DNA of 64,000 bases from Bradyrhizobium sp. CSA112. GTDB lineage: Bacteria > Pseudomonadota > Alphaproteobacteria > Rhizobiales > Xanthobacteraceae. Location: contig NZ_JAACFS010000032.1 of the NCBI RefSeq assembly GCF_029051645.1, forward strand, positions 25,662 to 89,661. Reading direction: 5' to 3'. Below are positions 25,872 to 35,292 of the stretch, one piece after another (positions within the stretch are counted from its first letter, which is position 1; every line of letters starts with the position of its first letter). Both the position numbers and the translations under genes were made by a program. A model generated the notes under the pieces. The model was not told where the DNA came from. It made no database searches and saw only the letters and a program-made list of their open reading frames with translations.

Positions 25872-26558
25872 TCACGGCACCAGCTTGTAGCCACCGGCTT
25901 CCGTCACCAGGATTTCCGGGTTGGCCGCATCTTTCTCGATCTTCTGCCTGAGACGGTAGATGTGGGTTTCCAGCGTGTGCGTGGTAACGCCCGAATTGTA
26001 GCCCCAGACTTCCTGCAGCAGCGTCTCGCGCGACACCGGCAACTGGCCGGCGCGATACAGGAAGCGCAGGATCGCGGTTTCCTTCTCGGTCAACCGCACC
26101 TTCCTGGCATTGGCGGCGGTCAACATCTTGGAGCCGGGCCGGAAGCTGTAGGGGCCGACGGAAAACACCGCGTCCTCGCTGGCCTCGTGCTGGCGGAGCT
26201 GCGCCCTGATCCGGGCGAGCAGGACGGCGAACCGGAACGGCTTTGCGACGTAATCATTTGCGCCCGATTCGAGCCCCAAGATCGTGTCGGAATCGGTGTC
26301 GTGGCCGGTCAGCATGATGATCGGCGCCTTGAAGCCGCCCTTGCGGAGGCTGCGCACGACTTCCCTTCCGTCGGTATCCGGCAAGCCGACATCCATCAGC
26401 ACCAGATCTGGTGAATTGGCCTTGGCGGCGCTGGCGCCCTTGGCGCCGGTATCGACCGCGGAAGCTTCGAACTCCTCGTGCAGCGATAGTTGCTCGACCA
26501 GCGTGTCGCGCAGATCGTTGTCGTCTTCCACGATCAGGATCTTGCGGGCATTGGGCAT
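25872..26558 (-). CDS. OmpR/PhoB-type response regulator (orphan)
   Basis: This 228-residue response regulator has a receiver domain with phospho-acceptor Asp56 (DLVLMDVGLPDTDGREVV), acidic pocket EDDND at 11-15 and the Thr/Lys switch in IIMLTGHDTDS and YVAKPF. A winged-helix output domain follows (LTEKETAILRFLYRAGQLPV, then THTLETHIYRLRQKIE). The ATG complement at 26556-26558 is preferred over a start 40 codons upstream that adds unconserved Pro/Arg-rich sequence. No histidine kinase lies beside it, so its partner is elsewhere. Confidence 0.93.
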   Translation of the reverse strand: MPNARKILIVEDDNDLRDTLVEQLSLHEEFEASAVDTGAKGASAAKANSPDLVLMDVGLPDTDGREVVRSLRKGGFKAPIIMLTGHDTDSDTILGLESGANDYVAKPFRFAVLLARIRAQLRQHEASEDAVFSVGPYSFRPGSKMLTAANARKVRLTEKETAILRFLYRAGQLPVSRETLLQEVWGYNSGVTTHTLETHIYRLRQKIEKDAANPEILVTEAGGYKLVP

Positions 26559-26829
26559 AGGATACGATCCTCTTGGGGCAGGCGGCGGACACAAGTGGAA
26601 GCGTCTCAAGCCGGGTCTTGGTCGATGGACAACCTGATTCGCGGGCAAACTTTGCAAGCAAGCCGGGTCTTCAGGCACTGATTCGCATTGAGGTAAGAGA
26701 TTGTTACAGTTTCACAAGCTGAACCGCAGTCTATCCCAAATTTGAGGCGCGTTTGGATGAATGTCCTGTAATGGCGCCAAATGGGGCAATTATGGGCCGG
26801 GCAGGCAACCCTTGAATTCAGGCATTGGC

Positions 26830-27399
26830 ATGGAAAATAACGCCATTTCAATCACTTATCCGACAACCGCGCGTGATCGGCCACTTTCCGCAATTCGAGT
26901 TCAGAGGGCTGCCGGCGATCCGCGCCGGGGCTGGCTGACAGCGGACGGCTGGACCGTGCCGGTGGCACTTGGTCGCGGCGGGATCCTCGCCAACAAACGG
27001 GAGGGCGACGGCGGCACCCCGCGGGGTACATACCGTCCGCTGCAACTGTGGTGGCGCGCCGACCGCCATCCCAGGCCGCGGACCTATCTGCCAGTCCGGC
27101 CGATCCGGTCCGAAGACGCCTGGTGCGAAGATCCGCGTGACCGCCGTTACAATCAGCCAATCCGCCTGGTCCGGGATCAGGCCGGTGACCGGCTGATGCG
27201 AGAGGACCACCTCTACGATTTCATTGTCGAAATCGATCACAACAGCGCGCCGCGAATCGCCGGCCGCGGCAGCGCCGTGTTTCTGCATCTGGCGCGCCCC
27301 AATTTCTCGCCGACGGCAGGGTGCGTTTCGATGACGAAATCCGCCATGCTGCGGCTGTTGCGGCGAATGGGCCCGCAGACGAAGATCATGATCGGCTGA
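26830..27399 (+). CDS. L,D-transpeptidase (YkuD) family protein
   Basis: This 189-residue protein has a C-terminal YkuD catalytic motif, FLHLARPNFSPTAGCVSMTK, with His153 and the nucleophile Cys165. The upstream core has GRGGILANKREGDGGTPRG, also conserved in the family. YkuD enzymes form 3-3 cross-links in peptidoglycan or attach proteins to it. No signal peptide is visible with either ATG 26830 or an in-frame start at 26761, as is common for this short subfamily. Export, if any, is therefore not explained by the sequence. It is 15 bp upstream of the hydratase gene. Confidence 0.88.
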   Translation: MENNAISITYPTTARDRPLSAIRVQRAAGDPRRGWLTADGWTVPVALGRGGILANKREGDGGTPRGTYRPLQLWWRADRHPRPRTYLPVRPIRSEDAWCEDPRDRRYNQPIRLVRDQAGDRLMREDHLYDFIVEIDHNSAPRIAGRGSAVFLHLARPNFSPTAGCVSMTKSAMLRLLRRMGPQTKIMIG

Positions 27400-27414
27400 T
27401 GGGGAATCAAAACA

Positions 27415-28200
27415 ATGCTCAACAAAAACGCGATAACAGCCGCGTCGAAGACGCTGCACGATCACTGGCGCGCCGGCACTAAATTTTCCGGCCTCGACGA
27501 ATCGCTGCGGCCGCGCGACCGCATTGAGGCCTATGCGATCCAGGCAGGAATCGAAAAATATTCGCCCGAAAGTTTGCTCGGCTGGAAGATCGCGGCCACC
27601 AGTGAGGCCGGACAAAAGCACATCAACGTCGACGGCCCGATGGCCGGGCGCATCCTGGCCGAGACCGTAATCTCTGACGGTGGAACGGCTTCGATGGCAG
27701 GCAATGAAATGCGCGTCGCCGAACCCGAATTCGCCTTTCGCATGCGCGTGGATCTGCCCGCGCGCCCTACGCCCTATACGATGCAGCAGGTCCTCGACGC
27801 GGTCGACACGCTGCATCCGGCCATCGAGATTCCGGATTCGCGGTTCGAGGATTTCGTTAGCGCCGGCGAAGCGCAGCTCATCGCTGACAATGCCTGCGCG
27901 CATCTGTTCGTGCTGGGACCTGCGGCAACCGCCGACTGGCGTTCGATGGATCTCGTCGAGGAGCGGCCGGTCGTTACGATGCGCGGCCAGCATTTTATTG
28001 GTCACGGCAAGAATGTCTTGGGCGATCCGCGGGTCGCGCTAGCGTGGCTCGCCAATGAACTACGCCAGCTTGGCGTGACGCTGAAGGCGGGACGGATCGT
28101 CACCACCGGTACCTGCCATCCGCCGCTGCCGATTCAATCAGGTGATTTTTGCGCGGCCGATTTCGGCGCGCTCGGAAAAGTGTCGGTGGGATTCGAGTAG
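27415..28200 (+). CDS. 2-keto-4-pentenoate hydratase family protein
   Basis: This 261-residue protein of the MhpD/fumarylacetoacetate hydrolase fold contains SLLGWKIAATSEAGQKHINV, the metal-ligand segment VAEPEFAFRMRVDLP and LHPAIEIPDSRFEDF. It ends QSGDFCAADFGALGKVSVGF. Enzymes of the family hydrate 2-hydroxypenta-2,4-dienoate in meta-cleavage pathways or act as related decarboxylases. No meta-cleavage neighbours are present. It closely follows the L,D-transpeptidase gene, though the two functions are not obviously linked. Confidence 0.88.
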   Translation: MLNKNAITAASKTLHDHWRAGTKFSGLDESLRPRDRIEAYAIQAGIEKYSPESLLGWKIAATSEAGQKHINVDGPMAGRILAETVISDGGTASMAGNEMRVAEPEFAFRMRVDLPARPTPYTMQQVLDAVDTLHPAIEIPDSRFEDFVSAGEAQLIADNACAHLFVLGPAATADWRSMDLVEERPVVTMRGQHFIGHGKNVLGDPRVALAWLANELRQLGVTLKAGRIVTTGTCHPPLPIQSGDFCAADFGALGKVSVGFE

Positions 28201-28218
28201 GCCTCACCCGCACTCGAT

Positions 28219-28337
28219 GTCGTCCCTGCGAACGCAGGGACCCATAACCACCATCGCTCGTTGGTACGGAAGGCAACTACCCCATCGCCCTTGCTGATAA
28301 GCCACGGCGTATGGGTCCCTGCGTTCGCAGGGACGAC
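28219..28337. repeat. Intergenic palindrome, family A (copy 3, complete)
   Basis: GTCGTCCCTGCGAACGCAGG then GACCCATAACCACC at the left, and the exact complement CGTATGGGTCCCTGCGTTCG then CAGGGACGAC at the right, with about 50 bp between. This is the most regular copy in the window. It separates the convergent hydratase and YggS-type genes. Confidence 0.9.
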
Positions 28338-28347
28338 AGCGTGGCTC

Positions 28348-29025
28348 CTACCGCGCCCCGAAAATCGCCGAACCGACGCGCACATGCGTGGCGCCGAGCT
28401 GGATCGCAACCGCAAAGTCGGCGCTCATGCCCATCGACAGATTCTTCAGCCCATTGCGCGCGGCGATCTTGGCCGTCAATGCGAAATGCGGCGCCGGCGC
28501 CTCGTTGACCGGCGGGATGCACATCAAGCCAGAAATGACCAGACCGTATTTGTCGCGGCAGTTCGCGATGAAGGCGTCGGCCTCGCCGGGTGCGATGCCG
28601 GCCTTCTGCGGCTCTTCGCCGGTGTTCACTTGAATGAACAATTCCGGCCGTTTGTTCTGCGAACGGATTTCCTTGGCCAGCGCTTCGCAGATGCTGGGAC
28701 GGTCGACCGAATGGATGGCGTCGAACAGCCCGACCGCTTCCTTTGCCTTGTTGGATTGCAGCGGCCCGATCAGGTGCAGCGCGATCCCGGGATGGGCCGA
28801 GACCAATGCCGGCCATTTCGCCTTGGCCTCCTGCACGCGATTTTCGCCGAACACGCGCTGTCCGGCATCGATGACAGGCAAAATGGCTGTGGCGTCGAAC
28901 GTCTTCGACACCGCGATCAGCGTCACCGACGCGCGCTCGCGGCGCGCCTCCTTGCACGCGCGCGCGATGTCCTGCTCCACTTGAGCCAGACTGTTTGGTA
29001 AAGACTTGGTTAGCGGCGTCGCCAT
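28348..29025 (-). CDS. YggS/PLPBP family PLP-binding protein
   Basis: This 225-residue protein of the YggS/PROSC family has a TIM-barrel of alanine-racemase type without the second domain. PLP-binding Lys41 lies in LIAVSKTFDATAI, and later motifs are FGENRVQEAKAKWP, LHLIGPLQSNKAKEAVGLFD, FIQVNTGEEPQKAGI and LSMGMSADFAVAIQLGATHV, which ends at RVGSAIFG. The family controls intracellular PLP and amino-acid balance rather than catalysing a known reaction. Its start is 118 bp from the divergent diguanylate cyclase gene. Confidence 0.95.
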   Translation of the reverse strand: MATPLTKSLPNSLAQVEQDIARACKEARRERASVTLIAVSKTFDATAILPVIDAGQRVFGENRVQEAKAKWPALVSAHPGIALHLIGPLQSNKAKEAVGLFDAIHSVDRPSICEALAKEIRSQNKRPELFIQVNTGEEPQKAGIAPGEADAFIANCRDKYGLVISGLMCIPPVNEAPAPHFALTAKIAARNGLKNLSMGMSADFAVAIQLGATHVRVGSAIFGAR

Positions 29026-29143
29026 CTCTCTCGCTTCATGTCGTATTTGGACCCGCAGATTTTACGGCATTTCCTCGAATTTTACCAAGTTCGGGAAAGG
29101 CTTTTTGAACCCTTCGCTCTACCTTGCGGTGTGGGGGGCAGGG

Positions 29144-30835
29144 ATGTCTGGCGTCACATTCAACCGCAAACGGGTCAAACTCAAGAAGCTGCTGGGAATC
29201 CGGGCGCGGCTTACGATGCTGGCCGTGATGCTGGTGGCCCCCTTGATGCTCGAGCGCGTCCGCTCGCTGGAAGACACGCGCGCTAAGCAGATCGCGATGG
29301 CTTCCGAAGAATACGCCAGGATCACCCACCACAGCGCGGAAACTCAGCGCGAGGTGATCTCCTCCGTCGAGACGATGCTGAAATCGGCCGCCTATATCCG
29401 CGCCTCCAGCGGCATCGGACGGAGCTGCGAAATCCTGCGCGCTAGCCTGCCTGCCAACCTGCCCTGGATCCGCAGCATTATGCTCGTGAGCAAGGAAGGC
29501 GTGGTGCAATGTTCCACCCTGAACATTCAGGTCGGCCTTAGCATCAGTGATCGTGAGTATTTCAGGAAAGCGCAGGAAACCCGCGATTTCGTTTTCAGCG
29601 ACTATCTGTTTGGCAGGGTCAGCAATCGGCCGATCATGATGGCGGCCTATCCGGTCTCGGCGATTAATCCCGAAGAAGATTCCGTGGCGGTCGCCGGCAT
29701 CAATCTCGACTGGCTGTCGAAGATCATGGCCAACCTCGGCGGACGGCCGGGCATTTCAGCGCTGTTGATCGACAGCACCGGCGTCGTGCTGGCCGCACCG
29801 CCGGACCAGGCCAGCATGATCGGCCAGCCGCTCGACAACGTCCCGCTGCTGTCGGCCATCACCTACAAAGCTCTCAGTTCCAACTCCGATACGGGCTCGA
29901 TTTCCTTCACTACTACCGACAGCTCCAAGCGCACCATCAGTTTCGCACGTATTCCCGGGACGCAATCGCGTCTAATCGTCAGCATCGACGAGGACAGGGT
30001 GACGGCCGCGATCAATCGCGACATCCGTACCGCCTATCTGCAACTCGGACTCGTCTGCCTGTTCGTGCTGCTCGGGGCGCTGATCGGGGCCGAGAAGCTC
30101 ATCATCAATCCGATCGAGGTCATGACAGGTATGGCCAAACGATTCGGCGAAGGCGACTGGTCGGCCCGCGTCTCGCGCAGCCGGCTGCCGTCGGAATTCA
30201 TGCCACTGGCGAGCGCCTTCAACGCAATGGCCGCCCAACTCAGCCAGCGCGAGCGCGAGCTGGTCGCCACCAATGACCGGCTCACCGTGATGGCCTCGAT
30301 CGACATGCTGTCGGGCCTCGCCAACCGCCGCGGCTTCCAGAGCCGGCTCGATTTCGAATGGATGAAGGCGCAGCAATATCATTGCGAGCTGTCGCTGCTA
30401 ATGATCGATGTCGACCACTTCAAGCTTTACAACGACACCTATGGCCACCCCGAGGGCGACGCCTGTCTCACCCGGATCGGCGAAACGCTCGCCGGCATCG
30501 CTGCCGACACAATGGGCTTTGCCGGCCGCTATGGCGGCGAGGAATTCTGCCTCTTGCTGCCGAACACCAGCGCGCAGAAAGCACTCGATATCGGCGAAAC
30601 CGTACGCGCGACCATTCAGGGCCTCCGCCTGCCGCACATCACCTCCAGCTACTGCACCGTCACCGTCAGCGTCGGCGTGGCCGCGACGCTCCCGAACGAC
30701 ACCCAAACCCCCGGCGACCTGATCGAAGCCGCCGACGCCGCCCTCTACGCCGCCAAACACCGCGGCCGCAACACCGTCGTCGAGCACGGTTTTGCCAAGC
30801 TGGTGGACGAGGCCGGGATAGCGATGGCGGGGTGA
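29144..30835 (+). CDS. Membrane-bound diguanylate cyclase (sensor, HAMP, GGDEF)
   Basis: The protein has 563 residues from ATG 29144, which has a GGGGGGCAGGG stretch just upstream. A membrane helix (LTMLAVMLVAPLMLE) leads into a periplasmic Cache-like sensor (about 50-300), a second helix (LQLGLVCLFVLLGALIG), HAMP (IINPIEVMTGMAKRFGEGDW) and a GGDEF domain with active motif RYGGEEFCLLL. Metal and substrate residues are in LLMIDVDHFKLYNDTYGHPE. The inhibitory RxxD site expected a few residues before GGEEF is replaced by DTMG. It should make c-di-GMP from two GTP in response to a periplasmic signal. Confidence 0.93.
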   Translation: MSGVTFNRKRVKLKKLLGIRARLTMLAVMLVAPLMLERVRSLEDTRAKQIAMASEEYARITHHSAETQREVISSVETMLKSAAYIRASSGIGRSCEILRASLPANLPWIRSIMLVSKEGVVQCSTLNIQVGLSISDREYFRKAQETRDFVFSDYLFGRVSNRPIMMAAYPVSAINPEEDSVAVAGINLDWLSKIMANLGGRPGISALLIDSTGVVLAAPPDQASMIGQPLDNVPLLSAITYKALSSNSDTGSISFTTTDSSKRTISFARIPGTQSRLIVSIDEDRVTAAINRDIRTAYLQLGLVCLFVLLGALIGAEKLIINPIEVMTGMAKRFGEGDWSARVSRSRLPSEFMPLASAFNAMAAQLSQRERELVATNDRLTVMASIDMLSGLANRRGFQSRLDFEWMKAQQYHCELSLLMIDVDHFKLYNDTYGHPEGDACLTRIGETLAGIAADTMGFAGRYGGEEFCLLLPNTSAQKALDIGETVRATIQGLRLPHITSSYCTVTVSVGVAATLPNDTQTPGDLIEAADAALYAAKHRGRNTVVEHGFAKLVDEAGIAMAG

Positions 30836-30965
30836 GCGGACGGTCCGCGCCACTTGCCAAATGGACGTTCCCGCCTTCCCAACCCGTTGACCCCGCAGCC
30901 GCTTTTGTGGCCTAGTCCGCCGTCCTCTGGACGGGACCCGAATCCACAAAAAGCCCTGCGATTTC

Positions 30966-33590
30966 ATGACTGCCGAACGCTACAACGCCCGTGATTCCGA
31001 GCCGCGCTGGCAACGCCAGTGGGCAGAAAAGTCGATTTTCGTCTGCAAAAACGACGATCCGCGGCCAAAATATTACGTGCTCGAGATGTTCCCCTACCCG
31101 TCCGGGCGCATCCATATCGGGCACGTCCGCAACTATACGCTGGGTGACGTGCTGGCCCGCTACATGCGGGCGAACGGCCACAATGTGATGCACCCGATGG
31201 GTTGGGATGCGTTCGGGCTGCCGGCGGAAAATGCCGCGATCGAGCGCAAGGTCGCGCCCAAGGCTTGGACCTACGACAACATCGCTGCGATGAAGAAGCA
31301 GTTGCAGTCGATCGGACTGTCGCTGGACTGGTCGCGCGAATTCGCAACCTGCGACCCTAGCTATTACAAGCATCAGCAAAAGCTGTTCAACGACTTCCTG
31401 CGCGCCGGTCTCGCCGAGCGAGAGAAGCGCAAGATCAACTGGGATCCGGTCGACATGACCGTGCTCGCCAACGAGCAGGTGATCGACGGCCGAGGCTGGC
31501 GCTCCGGCGCTGTTGTTGAGCAGCGCGAGATGAATCAGTGGGTCTTCAAGATCACGAAGTACTCGCAAGAGCTGCTCGACGCGCTCGATACGCTCGACCG
31601 CTGGCCCGATCGGGTGCGCGTCATGCAGCGCAACTGGATCGGCCGCAGCGAAGGCATGCTGATCCGCTTCGCGCTCGATCCTGCGACCGCGCCGAATGGC
31701 GATAGCGATCTGAAAGTCTTCACCACGCGACACGACACCCTGTTCGGTGCCAAGTTCATGGCGATCGCACCGGATCACCCGCTGGCGCAGGCCGCGGCTG
31801 CGAAGAATCCAAAGCTCGCGGAGTTCATTGCCGAAGCAAAGCGTCACGGTACCGCGCAGGAAATCATCGATACCCAGGAGAAGCAGGGTTTTGATACCGG
31901 CATCAAGGCGATCCATCCGTTCGACCCGAGCTGGAAGCTGCCGGTCTATGTCGCCAACTTCGTGCTGATGGAATACGGCACCGGCGCCATCTTCGGCTGT
32001 CCGGCGCACGACCAGCGCGACCTAGATTTCGTCAATAAATACGGACTCGGAAACACCCCGGTGGTGTGCCCGCCGGACGTCGATCCGAAAACCTTCGTCA
32101 TCACCGATACCGCATATGACGGCGACGGCCGTATGATCAACTCGCGCTTCCTCGACGGCATGACCATCGAGCAGGCCAAGGAAGACGTCGCGAAGCGGCT
32201 GGAAACTGAAGTTCGCGGTAACCTGCCGGTCGGCGAACGCAAGGTAAATTTCCGTCTGCGCGACTGGGGCGTTTCCCGTCAGCGCTATTGGGGCTGTCCG
32301 ATCCCGGTGATCCACTGCCCGAAGTGTGACGTCGTCCCGGTGCCCGACGCAGACCTTCCAGTCGTGCTGCCGGAGGATGTGACCTTCGACAAGCCCGGCA
32401 ACGCGCTCGACCATCACCCGACCTGGAAGCACGTCACCTGCCCGAAATGCGGCGGCAAGGCGCAACGCGAAACCGACACTATGGATACCTTTGTCGACTC
32501 GGCATGGTACTTCGCGCGCTTCACGGATCCGTGGAACGAGACGGCTCCAACCACACGCGCCATCGTCGATCGGTTGATGCCGGTTGATCAGTATATCGGC
32601 GGCGTCGAGCACGCGATCCTGCATCTGCTCTACGCGCGCTTCTTCACCCGCGCGATGAAGGCCACCGGTCACATTGCCTATGACGAGCCGTTCGCCGGCC
32701 AGTATACGCAGGGCATGGTGGTACACGAGACCTATCAGAAAGCTGACGGCGGCTACGTGACGCCGGCCGAGGTCAAGATCGAGACCGGCGGCAACGGCCG
32801 CCGCGCGGTCCTGATGGAGACCGGCGAAGAAATCAGCATCGGGCCGATCGAGAAGATGTCGAAGTCGAAGAAGAACACCGTCGACCCCGACGACATCATC
32901 GCGACCTATGGCGCCGACGTTGCGCGCTGGTTCATGCTGTCGGACTCCCCGCCCGATCGCGATGTGATCTGGAGCGACGAGCGCGTGCAGGGTGCCTCAC
33001 GCTTTGTGCAGCGGCTGTGGCGGCTGGTCAACGAATCCGCCGAAATCGCCAAAGTGGCCCCGGCAGCGCGGCCGGCTTCGTTCGGGGCGGATGCGCTTGG
33101 CTTGCGCAAGGCAGCTCATGGCGCGCTGGACAAGGTCTCGTCCGGTATCGAGCGGCTGCATTTCAATGTCTGCCTTGCTCATATCCGTGAATTCACCAAT
33201 GCACTGGCCGAGGTGCTGGGCCGTGGGGGCAAGCCGGCGCCGGATCTGGCCTGGTCCGTCCGAGAGGCCGCAATCATCCTGGTTCAGCTCGTTTCCCCGA
33301 TGATGCCGCATCTGGCCGAGGAGTGCTGGCAGGTTCTGGGGCAGTCCGGGCTGATTTCGGAAGCCAACTGGCCCCAAATCGAACGCGATTTGCTGGTTGA
33401 AGACACCGTGACGCTGGTGGTCCAGGTCAACGGCAAGAAGCGGGGTGATGTTACCGTGCCACGGGTCGCCCAAAATCCGGAAATTGAGGCTGCCGTTTTG
33501 GCGCTCGATGCGGTAAAAGTCGCTCTCGGCGGCAAGGCCGTCCGCAAGGTAATCGTTGTTCCCATGAGGATCGTGAATGTCGTTGGCTAG
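30966..33590 (+). CDS. leuS: Leucyl-tRNA synthetase
   Basis: This 874-residue class I synthetase has HIGH at residues 50-53 (PYPSGRIHIGHVRNYTLGDV), the editing (CP1) domain with VTTRPDT-like sequence (here KVFTTRHDTLFGAKFMAIAP), a zinc-type segment (CPKCDVVPV and CPKCGG), and KMSKSKKNTVDP near 630. It charges tRNA-Leu. It has a 130-bp upstream gap with no feature I can name and overlaps lptE by 14 bp, so the two are translationally linked. Confidence 0.98.
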   Translation: MTAERYNARDSEPRWQRQWAEKSIFVCKNDDPRPKYYVLEMFPYPSGRIHIGHVRNYTLGDVLARYMRANGHNVMHPMGWDAFGLPAENAAIERKVAPKAWTYDNIAAMKKQLQSIGLSLDWSREFATCDPSYYKHQQKLFNDFLRAGLAEREKRKINWDPVDMTVLANEQVIDGRGWRSGAVVEQREMNQWVFKITKYSQELLDALDTLDRWPDRVRVMQRNWIGRSEGMLIRFALDPATAPNGDSDLKVFTTRHDTLFGAKFMAIAPDHPLAQAAAAKNPKLAEFIAEAKRHGTAQEIIDTQEKQGFDTGIKAIHPFDPSWKLPVYVANFVLMEYGTGAIFGCPAHDQRDLDFVNKYGLGNTPVVCPPDVDPKTFVITDTAYDGDGRMINSRFLDGMTIEQAKEDVAKRLETEVRGNLPVGERKVNFRLRDWGVSRQRYWGCPIPVIHCPKCDVVPVPDADLPVVLPEDVTFDKPGNALDHHPTWKHVTCPKCGGKAQRETDTMDTFVDSAWYFARFTDPWNETAPTTRAIVDRLMPVDQYIGGVEHAILHLLYARFFTRAMKATGHIAYDEPFAGQYTQGMVVHETYQKADGGYVTPAEVKIETGGNGRRAVLMETGEEISIGPIEKMSKSKKNTVDPDDIIATYGADVARWFMLSDSPPDRDVIWSDERVQGASRFVQRLWRLVNESAEIAKVAPAARPASFGADALGLRKAAHGALDKVSSGIERLHFNVCLAHIREFTNALAEVLGRGGKPAPDLAWSVREAAIILVQLVSPMMPHLAEECWQVLGQSGLISEANWPQIERDLLVEDTVTLVVQVNGKKRGDVTVPRVAQNPEIEAAVLALDAVKVALGGKAVRKVIVVPMRIVNVVG

Positions 33591-34128
33591 GACCCGGATC
33601 GCCGTCCGGCTCATCGCGGTCGCCGCTCTGGCGGCGCTCACGGCCGGCTGTTTCCAGCCAATGTACGCCGAACGTAACGATGGCAAGCCCGGCCTGCGCG
33701 AAAAGCTGATGGGCGTGGAAGTTCCGCCGGTCGACAAGCCCAACGCCTCGCGCGAAGCCCGTATCCAGGTCGAGATCCGCAACGCGCTGGCGTTCAAGCT
33801 CTACGGCAATGCCACCGGCATGCCGCCGACCCATCGGCTGGTGCTGCGCTTCAACACCACCCGCAACTCGCTGATGATCGATCCCACCACCGCGCTGCCC
33901 TCCAGCGAGAACTACGGCATCGACGCGCAGTACAATCTGATCGATCTCGCCACCAACAAGTCGGTCATGACGGGCACGACCTTCTCCCGCGTGTCCTACG
34001 ACATCCCCGGCCAGTTGCAGCGCTTCGCTCGCGCCCGGGCCTTCCGCGACGCCGAGGATCGCGCCGCGCAGGAGATCGCGGAAAACATCCAGACCCGGCT
34101 GGCTTCCTACTTCTACGCCGGCACCTGA
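33577..34128 (+). CDS. lptE: LPS-assembly lipoprotein LptE
   Basis: This 183-residue lipoprotein has a signal peptide ending in a lipobox (LTAGC, Cys about residue 25). The LptE fold follows: VPPVDKPNASREARIQVEIR, an N-rich middle and a C-terminal helix, DAEDRAAQEIAENIQTRLAS. It plugs the LptD barrel that inserts LPS in the outer membrane. It overlaps the 3' end of leuS by 14 bp; the leuS-lptE-holA order is widely conserved in proteobacteria and supports the assignment. Confidence 0.92.
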   Translation: MSLARTRIAVRLIAVAALAALTAGCFQPMYAERNDGKPGLREKLMGVEVPPVDKPNASREARIQVEIRNALAFKLYGNATGMPPTHRLVLRFNTTRNSLMIDPTTALPSSENYGIDAQYNLIDLATNKSVMTGTTFSRVSYDIPGQLQRFARARAFRDAEDRAAQEIAENIQTRLASYFYAGT

Positions 34129-34134
34129 TATTCC

Positions 34135-34227
34135 GTCATTCCGGGGCGTGCAAAGCACGAACCCGGAATCTCGCGCAGCAATCTCTGGATTCCGGGTCCA
34201 CGCGAAGACGCGTGTCCCGGAATGACG
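34135..34227. repeat. Intergenic palindrome, family B (copy 2), inside the leuS-lptE-holA unit
   Basis: GTCATTCCGGGGCGTGCAAA at the left and CGTGTCCCGGAATGACG at the right frame an inner pair (CCCGGAATCTC / GGATTCCGGG). It lies between lptE and holA, on the transcribed strand of the presumed operon. Any hairpin would therefore be in the mRNA. Confidence 0.85.
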
Positions 34228-34240
34228 CCAAGAAAGGTTC

Positions 34241-35272
34241 GTGGTGGTCGCGCTCCGCGGAAAGGACATCGACGCTTTTCTTGCCCGGCCCGACCCCGGC
34301 CGCCCGATCATCCTGCTTTACGGTCCGGATGCCGGCTTGGTTCGCGAGCGTGCCGATGCGCTAATAGCGTCCGCCGTCGACGATCCCACCGATCCCTTCT
34401 CACTGGTGCGATTGGACGGCGACGAGCTGTCGGCTGAACCGTCGCGGCTGGTCGATGAGGCCATGACGATACCGATGTTCGGCGGCCGCCGCGCCATTCG
34501 CGTGCGCGCCGGCTCGCGCAGTTTCGCTGGCGGTATCGATACGCTGGCCGATACGCCGGTGAAGGATTGCCGCATCGTGATCGAGGCCGGCGAGCTGCGG
34601 CCGGAGTCGCCGCTACGCAAGGCCTGCGAGCGCGCCAAGACCGCGGTCGCCATCGCCTGCTATCCCGACACCGAGCGCGACCTCGCCAGATTGATCGACG
34701 AGGAATTGCGGACGTCCAATTTGCGCATCGCCTCGGATGCCCGCGCGGTGCTGATGTCGTTGCTCGGCGGCGACCGCCAGGCCTCTCGCAACGAGCTTCG
34801 CAAGCTGGCACTCTACGCCCACGGCAAGGGCGAGATCGCGCTCGATGATGTCATGACCGTCGTGTCTGACGCGTCCGAACTGAAGCTCGACCCGATCGTG
34901 GATGGTGCCTTTGCGGGCAAGCCGGATCTGGTCGAAAGCGAATTTGCGAAGGCCATGGTCGCCGGTACCTATCCGGGCGTGATCATCTCGGCCGCGCAGC
35001 GCCAGGCGGCATGGCTGCACAAGTCGGCGCTCGCAGTGGCGGAAGGGACGCCGGTATCGACCCTGCTCGAAAGCGGGTATCCGCGCCTGCATTTCTCCCG
35101 CAAGGGCGCGGTCGAAATCGCGCTGCGCAATTTCAGCGCGGCGCGGCTGGCCGCGGTCATCGATCAACTCGGGACGGCGGCGCTGGACATGCGCAAGCAG
35201 GCCTCGCTGGCGTCAGCGATTGCGCTACGGACGCTGCTTTCGATCGCGGCAAACGCGAAGCGGCGGGGCTGA
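34241..35272 (+). CDS. holA: DNA polymerase III delta subunit
   Basis: This 343-residue protein is of HolA type: FLARPDPGRPIILLYGPDAG near the start (non-canonical P-loop region), VRLDGDELSAEPSRLVDEAM, MFGGRRAIRVRAGSRSF, and a C-terminal collar with GVIISAAQRQAAWLHKSALA. It opens the sliding clamp as part of the clamp loader. Translation starts at GTG 34241 or the next codon GTG 34244, after an AGAAAGG ribosome-binding site just outside the repeat at 34135-34227. Confidence 0.93.
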   Translation: MVVALRGKDIDAFLARPDPGRPIILLYGPDAGLVRERADALIASAVDDPTDPFSLVRLDGDELSAEPSRLVDEAMTIPMFGGRRAIRVRAGSRSFAGGIDTLADTPVKDCRIVIEAGELRPESPLRKACERAKTAVAIACYPDTERDLARLIDEELRTSNLRIASDARAVLMSLLGGDRQASRNELRKLALYAHGKGEIALDDVMTVVSDASELKLDPIVDGAFAGKPDLVESEFAKAMVAGTYPGVIISAAQRQAAWLHKSALAVAEGTPVSTLLESGYPRLHFSRKGAVEIALRNFSAARLAAVIDQLGTAALDMRKQASLASAIALRTLLSIAANAKRRG

Positions 35273-35292
35273 GCCATCAGGCGAAATCTCGG

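Noticed and set aside
30912..32009. Minus-strand open frame of 365 codons
   Set aside because: Antisense to leuS; unconserved composition.
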